Source: Chryseobacterium sp. H1D6B
Lineage (GTDB): Bacteria > Bacteroidota > Bacteroidia > Flavobacteriales > Weeksellaceae
Assembly: GCF_029892445.1 (NCBI RefSeq)
Contig: NZ_JARXVJ010000001.1
Span: 1,240,001 to 1,304,000 of the forward strand
Length of the DNA stretch: 64,000 nt
Reading direction: 5' to 3'
In this document: positions 1-8,574 of the stretch, in pieces
Layout: every line of letters begins with the position of its first letter
Position numbering within the stretch: the first letter of the stretch is position 1
The notes under the pieces: model-generated
What the model saw: only the letters and a program-made list of their open reading frames with translations
Databases searched by the model: none
Told to the model about the DNA's origin: nothing
Position numbers and translations under genes: made by a program

Positions 1-1634
1 TTAATATTTGCTTTATATCTTCCGAAACTTTCTTCCATTGCATCACTCATCTCACCCAAGGTAACTCTTCTGCGTGCAGCTTCGATACACAAAGCCAGCA
101 GGTTTCCTTTTCCTGTTTTGGCGCTTTCACGGATCTCATTCAGGATCTGTTCAACTGCTTCGGAATTTCTTTCTTTTTTTATGGTGTTTAATCTTTCGAT
201 CTGTTTTCTGCGGACTTCTGTATTATCGATATCCAGGATTTCTATCTGAGTCTGCTTTAATGAAGATTTAAATGAATTTACCCCAATGATAAATTCTTCA
301 CCGCTGTCGATTTTAGCTTGTTTTTTTGCGGCGGCCTCTTCAATTCTCATTTTCGGGATTCCGGCTTCAATCGCTTTTGTCATTCCGCCTTCCTGTTCTA
401 CTTCTTCAATATATCTCATTGCTTCTTCGATCATCTGCTGCGTCATGCTTTCAACGAGACTGCTTCCTCCCATCGGATCTACAACATCACAGATCCCGCT
501 TTCCTGCTGTAAAATAATCTGTGTGTTTCTGGCAATTTTCGCAGAATAATCTGTAGGAAGTGCAATGGCTTCATCCAGCGCATTGGTATGTAGAGACTGC
601 GTTCCGCCTAAAGCTGAAGACAGCGCTTCAACAGCGGTTCTTGTGATATTATTAAATGGTTCCTGCTCTGTTAAAGACCATCCTGAGGTTTGGGAATGGG
701 TTCTTAAGGCAAGAGATTTCGGATTTTGAGGATTGAATTGTTTTAAAAGTTCGGCCCAGATATATCTTGCAGCACGCATTTTAGCAATTTCCATGAAATG
801 ATTCATCCCGATTGCCCAGAAAAATGACAGTCTGGGAGCGAAGTCATCAACATTCATTCCGGCTTTAATTCCAGTTTTCACATATTCTAATCCATCTGCT
901 AAGGTGTAAGCCATTTCCAGCACCGGAGTCGCTCCGGCTTCCTGCATATGGTATCCGGAAATAGAAATTGAATTAAATTTCGGAATATTTTTAGAAGTAT
1001 ATTCGAAGATGTCAGCAATAATTTTCATAGAAGGTGCAGGCGGATAGATGTACGTATTTCTCACCATAAATTCTTTCAGGATATCATTCTGAATGGTTCC
1101 TGAAAGTAATTCCTGCTTCACCCCCTGCTCTTCCGCAGCAACAATATAGAAAGATAAAACGGGAAGAACGGCGCCGTTCATCGTCATAGAAACTGAAATC
1201 TGATCTAATGGAATTTCATTAAACAAGACTTTCATATCTTCCACAGAATCGATGGCAACACCAGCTTTACCAACATCTCCCACTACTCGTGCATGGTCTG
1301 AATCATATCCTCTGTGAGTCGCTAAATCGAATGCCACGGAAAGTCCTTTTTGTCCTGCTGCTAGATTTCTTCTGTAAAAAGCATTAGATTCTTCAGCGGT
1401 AGAAAATCCGGCATATTGACGAACTGTCCAGGGTTTCTGTACATACATTGTTGAATACGGGCCTCTTAAATAAGGCGCAATTCCCGGAGAAGTCTGTGTT
1501 AAAGCTTCATTTTTAATATCTTTTTGAGTATAAGATGATTTTAACTCCAGCCCATCCTTTTCAAAACTATAGATTTCTCTTTCTTTAGCTGTTATAGTAA
1601 ATTCTGGTTCTCTTACAGAAATTGTCTTTCGCAT
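1..1634 (-). CDS. scpA: Methylmalonyl-CoA mutase large subunit, truncated by the window edge
   Basis: Adenosylcobalamin-dependent isomerase interconverting methylmalonyl-CoA and succinyl-CoA (propionate route). The frame opens at ATG 1634 ([12 protein letters not shown]) and runs about 544 codons off the left edge without a stop. The N-terminal half carries the family core: [20 protein letters not shown], then [17 protein letters not shown], and farther on [13 protein letters not shown] and [12 protein letters not shown]. The last visible residues, [18 protein letters not shown], are the end of the catalytic linker region. The cobalamin-binding domain (DxHxxG) must lie outside the window. The reading frame is intact, so this is an edge truncation and not a pseudogene. 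Confidence 0.95.
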   Translation of the reverse strand, partial: MRKTISVREPEFTITAKEREIYSFEKDGLELKSSYTQKDIKNEALTQTSPGIAPYLRGPYSTMYVQKPWTVRQYAGFSTAEESNAFYRRNLAAGQKGLSVAFDLATHRGYDSDHARVVGDVGKAGVAIDSVEDMKVLFNEIPLDQISVSMTMNGAVLPVLSFYIVAAEEQGVKQELLSGTIQNDILKEFMVRNTYIYPPAPSMKIIADIFEYTSKNIPKFNSISISGYHMQEAGATPVLEMAYTLADGLEYVKTGIKAGMNVDDFAPRLSFFWAIGMNHFMEIAKMRAARYIWAELLKQFNPQNPKSLALRTHSQTSGWSLTEQEPFNNITRTAVEALSSALGGTQSLHTNALDEAIALPTDYSAKIARNTQIILQQESGICDVVDPMGGSSLVESMTQQMIEEAMRYIEEVEQEGGMTKAIEAGIPKMRIEEAAAKKQAKIDSGEEFIIGVNSFKSSLKQTQIEILDIDNTEVRRKQIERLNTIKKERNSEAVEQILNEIRESAKTGKGNLLALCIEAARRRVTLGEMSDAMEESFGRYKANI

Positions 1635-1725
1635 TCCACTAATTTTATCTCCGTAAAGTTAATTTTTTTGAGTGAAACACGAAACTTACATTAAGTTTTA
1701 GTTTTACAGCGGTTTAGTAATAGAA

Positions 1726-1751
1726 AAAGACCGGACAGCTGCCCGGTCTTT
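1726..1751 (-). terminator. Rho-independent terminator of the prolyl oligopeptidase gene
   Basis: Perfect 9-bp stem AAAGACCGG / CCGGTCTTT with an 8-nt loop. Read on the minus strand it is followed by a T run. It lies 20 nt past the stop of the 1772-3880 gene. Confidence 0.85.
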
Positions 1752-1771
1752 GTTCAAATATCGTGATTTAT

Positions 1772-3880
1772 TTATTTTAAACTTTTGATTCCCATCTCAT
1801 AAAGAGCAAAAGAAAGAAGGTCTGCATTTTCACCAATGACCTGCTCTGTAGATCTTCCGGCTCCGTGTCCTGCATTTTTTTCAATTCTTAATAAAATCGG
1901 ATTGCTGCACTTTTGTTTTTCCTGCAGTTCTGCCCCGAATTTAAATGAATGAGCCGGAACTACTCTGTCATCATGATCACTTGTGATAATCATTGTGGAA
2001 GGATAACAAGTATTGGCTTTAACATTATGTACAGGTGAATATGATTTTAAATATTCAAACATCTCTTTGTTGTCTTCTGCTGTTCCGTAGTCGTAAGACC
2101 ATCCTGCACCTGCTGTAAATTTGTTATATCTAAGCATATCCAATACTCCTACTCCAGGGAAAGCAACTTTTGCCAGATCAGGACGCATTGTCATTGTAGC
2201 ACCAACCAGCAGTCCGCCGTTTGATCTTCCTGAAAGCGCCATATATTCTTTTGATGTATATCCTTTGCTCTGCAGATATTCTCCAGCAGCGATGAAGTCT
2301 TCAAAAACATTTTTTTTCTGCATTTTAGTTCCTGCATCATGCCATTTTTTACCGTATTCTCCGCCTCCACGAATATTTGGAACCGCATAAATCCCTCCGT
2401 TCTGCATCCATATTGCATTAACTACAGAGAAAGCTGGCTGCAAGCTGATGTTGAATCCGCCGTAAGAATATAAAATAGTTGGATTTTTGCCGTCAAGCTT
2501 AGTTCCCTTCTTATAATTGATCATCATCGGAATTTTCGTTCCGTCTTTTGATGTATAGAATACCTGTTCAGAAATATAATCTTCGGGATTAAATTTCACC
2601 TTAGGCTTTTGATATACTTCTGATTTTCCACTATCAGCATCGAATTTATAAGTTGTTCCCGGTGTAATATAGTTTGTAAAAGAAAAATAAAGTTCTTTTT
2701 CTTTTTCTTTACCACCAAATCCTGAAATATTTCCTTTTCCGGGAAGTGAAATTTCCCTGATCAGTTTTCCGGTTTTATCATACTGTTTCACATTATCAAC
2801 AGCATCGATCATATAGGTTGCAAAGAAATAACCGCCGCCAGTAGAAATCCCCAATACATTTTCTGTCTCTGGAATTAAATCTTTCCAGTTTTCAGGAGAT
2901 GGATTTTTGATATTTGCTTTTACCAAGCGCATATTAGGAGCATCTTTATCTGTAAAAATAAAAAGATCATCCCCCTGTGTATCAACAACGCTAACGTTTA
3001 TATCAAATCCTTTATTAATCTGAACGAAATCACCTCCGTTCTTCAAGTCTTTAATATATAGCTCATTTCCATTGGTTGCGTTGGCAGCAGAAATAACTAA
3101 ATATCTCTGATCTTCAGAAACTTCAGCTCCCAAATATCTTCTTGGAGTTTTATCTCCTCCAAAAATCAATTTATCTTCAGACTGTTTTGTGCCTAATTTA
3201 TGGAAATATACTTTATGCTTATCGGTCATTCCGGAAAGTACGGTTCCTTCTTTAGGTTTATCATAACTTGAGTAATAAAACCCTTCATCTCCCTGCCATG
3301 AAATGCCGCTGAATTTTACATCCACTAGAGTTTCATCGATCTGTTTTTTAGTAACAGCATCGAGGATAATAATTTTATTCCAGTCGCTTCCTCCTTCTGA
3401 AATAGAATAGGCTCCCAGATTTCCTTTTTTATTAAATGAAAGCTGAGAAAGGGAAGTGGTTCCTTTTTCTGAGAATTTATTCGGGTCTAAAAATACCTCT
3501 GTCACTTTCGTTTTGTTATTTGTACGGAATAATACAGACTGTGCCTGAAGACCGTCATTTTTATAATAATAGGTATAATCTCCTTCTTTAAAGGGAGCTG
3601 AAATCTTCTCATAATTCCAGATATCTCTCAACTCATTTTTAATCTGCTCTCTGAAAGGAATCTTTGAAAGATAATTCTGGCTGTAAGCTACTTCTTCATC
3701 TACCCATTTTTTAGTAGGCTGAGAATCATTTTCCAAATCACGGTAAGGATCTGCTACTGCAGTTCCGAAATAAGTATCTGTCTGATTACCTTTTAATGCT
3801 TTAGGATAATTCATTTTTTGTGAATAAAAAGATGCTGAAAATAAAACTCCAGCCGTTAATAAGATAGGTGTAAAATTCAT
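1772..3880 (-). CDS. Secreted prolyl oligopeptidase (S9A family)
   Basis: Serine peptidase cleaving after proline in short peptides, probably periplasmic or exported. It has an N-terminal signal peptide (MNFTPILLTAGVLFSASFYS), a beta-propeller domain in the middle, and a C-terminal alpha/beta-hydrolase domain. The nucleophile is the Ser of SGRSNGG (residue 553 from this start), the acid lies in SDHDDRVVP, and the His is in AGHGAGRS (residue 672). Length is about 702 aa, normal for the family. A longer frame opens at TTG 3898, but a TAnnTTTG promoter box covers that codon, so ATG 3880 is preferred. The gene is a single unit with its own promoter and terminator. Confidence 0.93.
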   Translation of the reverse strand: MNFTPILLTAGVLFSASFYSQKMNYPKALKGNQTDTYFGTAVADPYRDLENDSQPTKKWVDEEVAYSQNYLSKIPFREQIKNELRDIWNYEKISAPFKEGDYTYYYKNDGLQAQSVLFRTNNKTKVTEVFLDPNKFSEKGTTSLSQLSFNKKGNLGAYSISEGGSDWNKIIILDAVTKKQIDETLVDVKFSGISWQGDEGFYYSSYDKPKEGTVLSGMTDKHKVYFHKLGTKQSEDKLIFGGDKTPRRYLGAEVSEDQRYLVISAANATNGNELYIKDLKNGGDFVQINKGFDINVSVVDTQGDDLFIFTDKDAPNMRLVKANIKNPSPENWKDLIPETENVLGISTGGGYFFATYMIDAVDNVKQYDKTGKLIREISLPGKGNISGFGGKEKEKELYFSFTNYITPGTTYKFDADSGKSEVYQKPKVKFNPEDYISEQVFYTSKDGTKIPMMINYKKGTKLDGKNPTILYSYGGFNISLQPAFSVVNAIWMQNGGIYAVPNIRGGGEYGKKWHDAGTKMQKKNVFEDFIAAGEYLQSKGYTSKEYMALSGRSNGGLLVGATMTMRPDLAKVAFPGVGVLDMLRYNKFTAGAGWSYDYGTAEDNKEMFEYLKSYSPVHNVKANTCYPSTMIITSDHDDRVVPAHSFKFGAELQEKQKCSNPILLRIEKNAGHGAGRSTEQVIGENADLLSFALYEMGIKSLK

Positions 3881-3895
3881 ATTGAACGATTTTCT

Positions 3896-3903
3896 CAAAA
3901 ATA
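3896..3903 (-). promoter_or_regulatory. -7 promoter box of prolyl oligopeptidase
   Basis: TATTTTTG on the minus strand matches the Bacteroidota -7 consensus TAnnTTTG. It overlaps the TTG at 3898, which argues that translation begins at ATG 3880. No clear -33 TTTG is visible. Confidence 0.5.
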
Positions 3904-3922
3904 CGTAAAGAATCTTAAATAA

Positions 3923-3950
3923 AAAAAGCTCCTGAAAAATCAGGAACTTT
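3923..3950 (-). terminator. Rho-independent terminator of prfA
   Basis: Inverted repeat AAAGCTCCTGA / TCAGGAACTTT with one mismatch around a short A-rich loop. A T run follows on the minus strand. It lies 24 nt after the prfA stop. Confidence 0.8.
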
Positions 3951-3973
3951 TATCTATTTATTTGTTGAAAGAT

Positions 3974-5059
3974 TTAATAATTCTCTTCTTCCCCTTTCAT
4001 TTTTTCTGCATTTTCTGCCATAATTACGGCATCGATCATTTCAGAAATATCACCATTCATGTAAGCATCAAGATTATACATAGATTTATTGATTCTATGA
4101 TCTGTTACTCTTCCCTGAGGATAGTTATATGTTTTGATCTTTGCTGAACGGTCACCGGTAGAAACCATTGTTTTTCTTTGTGCCGCGATATCTCCCTGAA
4201 CTTCCTGTAACTTGATGTCATATAATTTAGCACGAAGCATTTCCATTGCCAATTCACGGTTAGCCAGCTGAGAACGAGCCTGCTGACAAATAACCACTAA
4301 TCCTGAAGGTTTATGCGTTAACTGAACTTTAGTTTCAACCTTGTTAACGTTTTGTCCTCCAGCACCTCCTGAACGTGAAGTCTGCATTTCAATATCAGCA
4401 GGGTTAATTTCAACGTCTACTTCTTCAGCTTCGGGCAAAACAGCGATTGTAATTGCTGATGTATGCACTCTGCCTTGAGATTCTGTTTCAGGAACACGCT
4501 GTACACGGTGAACGCCGGATTCGAATTTCATAATTCCGTAGATCCCTTCTCCTTCCACTTTCATGATCAATTCCTTGTACCCTTTTGTAGCTTCATTAGA
4601 ATCGGTGATTTCATGTTTCCAGCCTTTAGTTTTAAAGTACATAGAATACATTCTGTAAATATCTTCCACAAAAATTGCCGCCTCGTCGCCGCCGGTACCT
4701 GCACGTAATTCTACAATGATATTTTTATCATCTGCAGGATCTTTGGGAATCAATAAAACTTTCAGTTCTTCCTCTAATCCAGGAATTTTAGCTTGAGCCT
4801 CCAGCTTTTCTTCCTTTGCCAGGTCTACCAAGTCTCTATCTGAACCATCAGCAATAATTTCTTCTGATTCTTCGATCGTATCTAAAGCACCTTTGTATTG
4901 GTCATATACTCTAACAATTTTGCCCAAATCACTGTATTCTTTATTTAATGAAGAATATTTTTTCTGATCTGAAATAATATCAGGCTGAATAATAAGGTCT
5001 GCAACCTCATTATATCGTTGTTTTATAGCTTCTAGTTTTGGAATTAAACTCTTAGACAT
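3974..5059 (-). CDS. prfA: Peptide chain release factor 1
   Basis: Class I release factor that recognises UAA/UAG and triggers hydrolysis of peptidyl-tRNA on the ribosome. It is 361 aa, standard length. The catalytic GGQ loop is present in [18 protein letters not shown]. The stop-codon recognition tripeptide in [18 protein letters not shown] reads PET where E. coli RF1 has PAT; the P-x-T frame is kept. The first ATG gives the normal N terminus ([16 protein letters not shown]). A -7 box lies 18-25 nt upstream. Confidence 0.97.
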   Translation of the reverse strand: MSKSLIPKLEAIKQRYNEVADLIIQPDIISDQKKYSSLNKEYSDLGKIVRVYDQYKGALDTIEESEEIIADGSDRDLVDLAKEEKLEAQAKIPGLEEELKVLLIPKDPADDKNIIVELRAGTGGDEAAIFVEDIYRMYSMYFKTKGWKHEITDSNEATKGYKELIMKVEGEGIYGIMKFESGVHRVQRVPETESQGRVHTSAITIAVLPEAEEVDVEINPADIEMQTSRSGGAGGQNVNKVETKVQLTHKPSGLVVICQQARSQLANRELAMEMLRAKLYDIKLQEVQGDIAAQRKTMVSTGDRSAKIKTYNYPQGRVTDHRINKSMYNLDAYMNGDISEMIDAVIMAENAEKMKGEEENY

Positions 5060-5076
5060 AGTAAAAATTTAGTTTG

Positions 5077-5084
5077 CAAAGATA
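5077..5084 (-). promoter_or_regulatory. -7 promoter box of prfA
   Basis: TATCTTTG on the minus strand matches TAnnTTTG and sits 18 nt upstream of the prfA ATG. No convincing -33 box was found. Confidence 0.5.
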
Positions 5085-5481
5085 CGGATTGATTTGTAGA
5101 TGTGCTAATTTCAATTAAAATGACCATCCTCTATCTTCTAAAACCTTACATAATAAAAAAAAGAAAGAAATTTATTTTTAACCATATTTTTCAAAATAAA
5201 TTATTTTTTGTTCAAAAAAAGCATAAAAAGTAAATTAAATGGATCATTCGCCTTATTTAAGCTTCTTCATTTTATTCTAGTAATCTATCTTATCTGTTTA
5301 ATTGAAATCAAAATACTATCACTTAATTGTATTTTATTCAATAATAATTTAAAAAACAGAAAAAATCAATGATTTTAAATTAAATTAAATTTATACTACG
5401 TGAATTCAATAAAAAATGAATTAAAAATAATTATTCGTTGTTTTATTTGCGAATTTAACATATTTAATTAAAATAAATAAA
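5085..5481. other. Gene-free AT-rich divergent intergenic region
   Basis: About 400 bases between the divergent prfA and the secreted-paralogue operon, with no credible reading frame. The only structure noted is an all-AT inverted repeat, AATTTATTTT (5169-5178) and AAAATAAATT (5193-5202), followed by a T run. No plus-strand gene precedes it, so its meaning is unclear. The extreme AT content and length resemble a regulatory leader region. Confidence 0.5.
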
Positions 5482-5489
5482 TATATTTG
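5482..5489 (+). promoter_or_regulatory. -7 promoter box of the 5554-10568 operon
   Basis: TATATTTG matches TAnnTTTG and is followed by GC, as at the tRNA-Asn promoters of this window. It lies 64 nt before the first ATG, leaving an A-rich 5' leader. The nearest TTTG (5446-5449) is 32 nt upstream, too far for a normal -33 box. Confidence 0.55.
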
Positions 5490-5553
5490 CAACGTTATCC
5501 ATAACATAAGTTTTGGAAAAAACAAAAAAACACACTCAAAAAACACTTAAAAA

Positions 5554-6282
5554 ATGATGAATGAAAAATTAAGCACAGCTATAATAGCTGCTGCAACTAT
5601 ATTCCATAGCAGTTATTTTTGTGCTCAAGTGGGAATAAACACGCCGACACCTCAACAGGCTCTTCATGTATCCGGCTCTGGAACCGGTATAAATCAGTCT
5701 ATTATAAGAATTAACGGATTAAACAGCGATAATAACCCTGCACACGAAAATTCTACTTCAACAAAAAGAGTTTTTTCTGATTCTGACGGAAATTTGGTTA
5801 TTTACAGCAGCAGTCTTACAAATAAATTATACAATACAGTTCTACCTAGCACAAGTATTCCAGCGGGTACAGAACGTGCAGTAACGAGCCAGACATTTAC
5901 ATTAAACTATCCTTCTATTGTTCATATTACAGCAAAAGTAGGAATGTCTATCAGTGATGATGTAGCAAATATGACATTACTGAAAAATGGGCAGGCAAGA
6001 TTATTTGGAAGTTATTATAAATTCACTACCGCACCAGCAACTGTTTTATCCAACACTGCTTTCGGACATGCCATTATCTCGCACAGTACAAGTAACAACA
6101 ATCTTGATCAAATAAATGGACAATTCTATATTGAGCCAAAAAAGGACCTTTACCTTCCCAAAGGAGAATATACCGTTACATTATATGGTTATTCACAAGA
6201 CAGCAATATGAATTTTACAGTAAACAGCATCAATCAATCAAGCCAGCAAATGACAATAAGCATTACTTCTGTAATCAACTAG
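5554..6282 (+). CDS. Secreted protein, first of three tandem paralogues
   Basis: Not assigned to a named family. It is 242 aa with a signal peptide (hydrophobic residues about 7-24, ending CAQ). The mature start QVGINTPTPQQALHVSG is typical of exported Bacteroidota proteins. A motif IRINGLNSDN follows at about residue 50. The C-terminal half is Ser/Thr/Asn-rich and probably all-beta, with KFTTAPA and LYLPKGEYTVTLYG. The same landmarks recur in the next two genes: xIRIxGL, a FT/FS-x-APA segment, and LxLPxGxY near the end. The gap to the next gene is 11 nt, so they are probably co-transcribed. No C-terminal type IX sorting domain was seen. A surface or periplasmic beta-sandwich protein is inferred. 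Confidence 0.75.
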   Translation: MMNEKLSTAIIAAATIFHSSYFCAQVGINTPTPQQALHVSGSGTGINQSIIRINGLNSDNNPAHENSTSTKRVFSDSDGNLVIYSSSLTNKLYNTVLPSTSIPAGTERAVTSQTFTLNYPSIVHITAKVGMSISDDVANMTLLKNGQARLFGSYYKFTTAPATVLSNTAFGHAIISHSTSNNNLDQINGQFYIEPKKDLYLPKGEYTVTLYGYSQDSNMNFTVNSINQSSQQMTISITSVIN

Positions 6283-6293
6283 AATTACCAATT

Positions 6294-7073
6294 ATGAAAA
6301 AAGCATTTATACTAAACTTATTTATTCTTGGCTTCAGCAGTGTAACAGCACAAGTCGGAATATCAACCAGCGCTCCTCAAAAAGCTCTCCACGTTGCAGG
6401 TGCTGTTTCATCGGCGCCTATTGACGGCATCCCGGTAAACATTGTAAGACCCACCATAAGAATTGACGGGCTGAGCAACAGCAGCCAGTCTACAACAGAC
6501 AAGCTCCGCCCAGTGTCGGCAACAGACAAAGGAGATTTAGTTCTATCTCATTTATCATTTGTTCCTTTGGTAATAATAGATCCTATTAACACTGCTAATA
6601 GTGAAGATGATTACATTCCCAATCCGATCGTTATCAACCAATCCGCCGGAAACACTATTACAAATACAGTAATACGATCTTTCACATTTACACTGAACTC
6701 TGCAAGCTTAGTTAAGTTTAGTACAACGACAAGCTTTAGGTTTCAAAAAGCATCTGACGGCAATGTAATAACAGACGGCTCTAATAGAACCTGGGGAACA
6801 AAATATAGATTTTCATCCGCTCCTGCCGGAATCCCTACTACATCCAATGCCTACTTCGGAGAGACAATTCACGGATACAGCAATGCTGTAAATAACGCAG
6901 GAGCAACAGGGACCTTTTACGCTTCATCCGATGAAACATTACTGCTTCCTAAAGGCAGCTATATCTTGGATGTAAATCTTTTTGCCGGCACAGAATCATC
7001 ACAGCCCCCAATGAGGATCACTTGCGGAGGGGGCATTGATACAATAAGTATTGTAGCATATCCGATACAATAA
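6294..7073 (+). CDS. Secreted protein, second tandem paralogue
   Basis: 259 aa, signal peptide MKKAFILNLFILGFSSVTAQ, then VGISTSAPQKALHVAGA. It shares with its neighbours the TIRIDGLSNS motif, the RFSSAPAG segment and LLLPKGSYILDV near the C terminus. This copy and the third end with a glycine-rich stretch (CGGGIDTISIVAYPIQ). It starts 11 nt after the previous gene and ends 22 nt before the next, consistent with one operon. Function is unknown; the family is best described as an exported, probably beta-rich protein. Confidence 0.75.
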   Translation: MKKAFILNLFILGFSSVTAQVGISTSAPQKALHVAGAVSSAPIDGIPVNIVRPTIRIDGLSNSSQSTTDKLRPVSATDKGDLVLSHLSFVPLVIIDPINTANSEDDYIPNPIVINQSAGNTITNTVIRSFTFTLNSASLVKFSTTTSFRFQKASDGNVITDGSNRTWGTKYRFSSAPAGIPTTSNAYFGETIHGYSNAVNNAGATGTFYASSDETLLLPKGSYILDVNLFAGTESSQPPMRITCGGGIDTISIVAYPIQ

Positions 7074-7095
7074 TTTCACTACAAATTATTTAACA

Positions 7096-7884
7096 ATGAA
7101 AAAAAGTATAAAAATAACATTTACCTTCTGTTTTCTTATAATAAGTCCAGTTATTTTCTCACAACAAAACGTGGGAATTATGACAGGCCAGCCTTTAGAA
7201 AAAGTCCACATAGGCGGGACTTCGAGTGTCATTGACAGCAGTATTGGAGACACAGATATTGCTTTAATATCTCCAACAATCAGAATAGACGGGCTTAATA
7301 TGGCCAACAATCCTGCAATTTTCAGCGCACCAGATACTACATCACCCTTATATGTGAACAGTAATGGGGACACTTTTGTAGCAAAGGCAATAGAGATATT
7401 CGGCACCTATACACTTCCCGGAGAAGATGCCATTACATCAAGCACTACAGTAAATATTACAGCTGACTATGCATATCAAACGACTGGGGATCTACTGACC
7501 ACATCTTTTACACTTAAGCAAAAGTCTGTGGTTTATATTTCCTCAACTCTTACTGCCGATATACAAAATTCTTCCGGAGGCGCTATTTCAGACGGAACAG
7601 CTAGAGGCATTGCAGCCTTCATTTGGTTTACAAACGCCCCAGCTTCAAGTGGAATCTCTACTACCAGCAGCTACATGAGTGACGGCTTTTCATTTGCAAG
7701 CAGAAATTCAAGTTCAATAAATAGAGGCTTTAAATTAAGTCCCAGCAGCGAATTAGTTCTCCCTGAAGGAAATTACACTATCGTCTTGAGAGGCGGAGGA
7801 ATCACTTCACCCAACGACAATTTTAGAATAATCTGGGGAGGCGGAGATGGAGATAAACTCAATATAATAGCGAAACCTTTATAA
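7096..7884 (+). CDS. Secreted protein, third tandem paralogue
   Basis: 262 aa, signal peptide MKKSIKITFTFCFLIISPVIFSQ, then NVGIMTGQPLEKVHIGG. It contains the paralogue landmarks TIRIDGLNMANN, WFTNAPASSG and LVLPEGNYTIVLRGGG, and ends WGGGDGDKLNIIAKPL. No terminator is visible in the 33-nt gap before the first Cys-rich peptide gene. The three secreted genes therefore probably share a transcript with the peptide system downstream. Whether they work with the peptides is not shown by the sequence. Confidence 0.75.
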   Translation: MKKSIKITFTFCFLIISPVIFSQQNVGIMTGQPLEKVHIGGTSSVIDSSIGDTDIALISPTIRIDGLNMANNPAIFSAPDTTSPLYVNSNGDTFVAKAIEIFGTYTLPGEDAITSSTTVNITADYAYQTTGDLLTTSFTLKQKSVVYISSTLTADIQNSSGGAISDGTARGIAAFIWFTNAPASSGISTTSSYMSDGFSFASRNSSSINRGFKLSPSSELVLPEGNYTIVLRGGGITSPNDNFRIIWGGGDGDKLNIIAKPL

Positions 7885-7917
7885 TTAAACATTTTTAACA
7901 ACTTATATTATTTTATT

Positions 7918-8103
7918 ATGAAAAATTTAAATGAAAAATTAGCTAAGTTCTCTATTGAAAAACTTGAAGAACGTAAAGAATTTACATTCTACTGTTGTCC
8001 AAAACCATGCACCACTACACCAACGACAAAACCTTCGGGAAATACAGGCGGGGGAACTGCCGGAGGTGGAGGAACTACTGGAGGCGGAGGTTCAAAATCT
8101 TAA
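7918..8103 (+). CDS. Cys-rich precursor-like peptide 1 (61 aa)
   Basis: Small peptide in three parts: a charged amphipathic N-terminal half (MKNLNEKLAKFSIEKLEERK), a Cys motif FTFYCCPKPCTT, and a tail of Thr, Pro and Gly runs (GGGTAGGGGTTGGGGSKS). The first 33 residues are almost identical in the two following peptides while the tails differ. That pattern is expected for ribosomally made, modified peptides. There is no signal peptide. Cys sit at 26, 27 and 31; this copy has Phe at position 24 where the other two have Cys. No Trp is present. The neighbours are an isoprenoid-synthase-like protein and an M50 protease. I do not recognise a named family. Confidence 0.75.
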   Translation: MKNLNEKLAKFSIEKLEERKEFTFYCCPKPCTTTPTTKPSGNTGGGTAGGGGTTGGGGSKS

Positions 8104-8176
8104 TAGGATAATCAAACCTCAGAAGTAATTAAACTATCCTGTAATTATTTTTTAACAAACTTATAAATTATTTTTT

Positions 8177-8296
8177 ATGAAAAATTTAAATGAAAAATTA
8201 GTCAAGTTCTCTATTGAAAAACTTGAAGAACGTAAAGAATTCACATGTTACTGCTGTCCAAAGCCATGCACAACATGTAAACAAGCCAAAGCTTAA
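8177..8296 (+). CDS. Cys-rich precursor-like peptide 2 (39 aa)
   Basis: Too short for usual gene callers. It opens MKNLNEKLVK, continues FSIEKLEERKEF, then TCYCCPKPCTTCKQAKA and stop. Only one residue of the first 23 differs from peptide 1 (A9 to V). It has five Cys (24, 26, 27, 31, 34) and no Gly-rich tail, so it is the minimal form of the family. An ATG at 8177 follows a T-rich, A-rich spacer like those before its siblings. Selection on the protein is suggested because the reading frame and the Cys pattern are kept while the spacer DNA is not. Confidence 0.7.
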   Translation: MKNLNEKLVKFSIEKLEERKEFTCYCCPKPCTTCKQAKA

Positions 8297-8359
8297 CACT
8301 GCTAAAGGTTTTAAAACCAACACAATTAAACACTTTGAATAAATCTAAATTCTATTATT

Positions 8360-8506
8360 ATGAAAAATCTAAATGAAAAATTAGCAGCATTCTCTATCGA
8401 AAAGTTAGAAGAACGCAAAGAATTCACTTGTTACTGCTGTCCAAAACCGTGTACAACACAAACCCCGTGTGGTGGAGGAACAGGTGGCGGAGGAACAAAA
8501 CCTTAA
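8360..8506 (+). CDS. Cys-rich precursor-like peptide 3 (48 aa)
   Basis: MKNLNEKLAA, then FSIEKLEERKEF, then TCYCCPKPCTTQTPC and a tail GGGTGGGGTKP. Cys at 24, 26, 27, 31 and 37. It is masked by a longer overlapping reading frame beginning at 8428 in another frame, whose first 49 codons are an artefact. The strong match of residues 1-33 to the other two peptides makes this the real gene. A hairpin terminator lies 22 nt after its stop, separating the three peptide genes from the two putative processing genes. Confidence 0.72.
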   Translation: MKNLNEKLAAFSIEKLEERKEFTCYCCPKPCTTQTPCGGGTGGGGTKP

Positions 8507-8528
8507 TCAAGAGTATACCTTTAATTAA

Positions 8529-8559
8529 AAAAGTACCTGAGAAAAACTCGGGTACTTTT
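8529..8559 (+). terminator. Intra-operon hairpin terminator or attenuator
   Basis: 13-bp stem AAAAGTACCTGAG / CTCGGGTACTTTT with one T-G wobble and an AAAAA loop. The stem ends in TTTT. It lies 22 nt after peptide 3 and 15 nt before ATG 8575. It would let most transcripts end after the peptides and only a fraction reach the enzymes. Confidence 0.75.
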
Positions 8560-8574
8560 AAACAACAAACCAAA

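Larger units (their letters stand above)
7918..8461 (+). repeat. Three-copy direct repeat encoding the peptide N-terminal region
   Basis: About 100 nt from each ATG (7918, 8177, 8360) are nearly identical and encode the shared leader plus the YCCPKPCTT motif. The 3' parts and spacers differ. This is tandem duplication of a peptide gene followed by divergence of the tails. Confidence 0.8.

Noticed and set aside
1..1634. Methylmalonyl-CoA mutase as a pseudogene or frameshift because no stop fits the edge
   Set aside because: Translating the first 59 bases in the correct frame gives the expected family sequence, so the gene simply continues past the window.
8428..8574. Extended N terminus for the isoprenoid-synthase-like protein, starting in the sequence of peptide 3
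   Set aside because: It runs through peptide 3 in another frame and across the attenuator hairpin, giving an Arg/Trp-rich artefact. ATG 8575 is the start.
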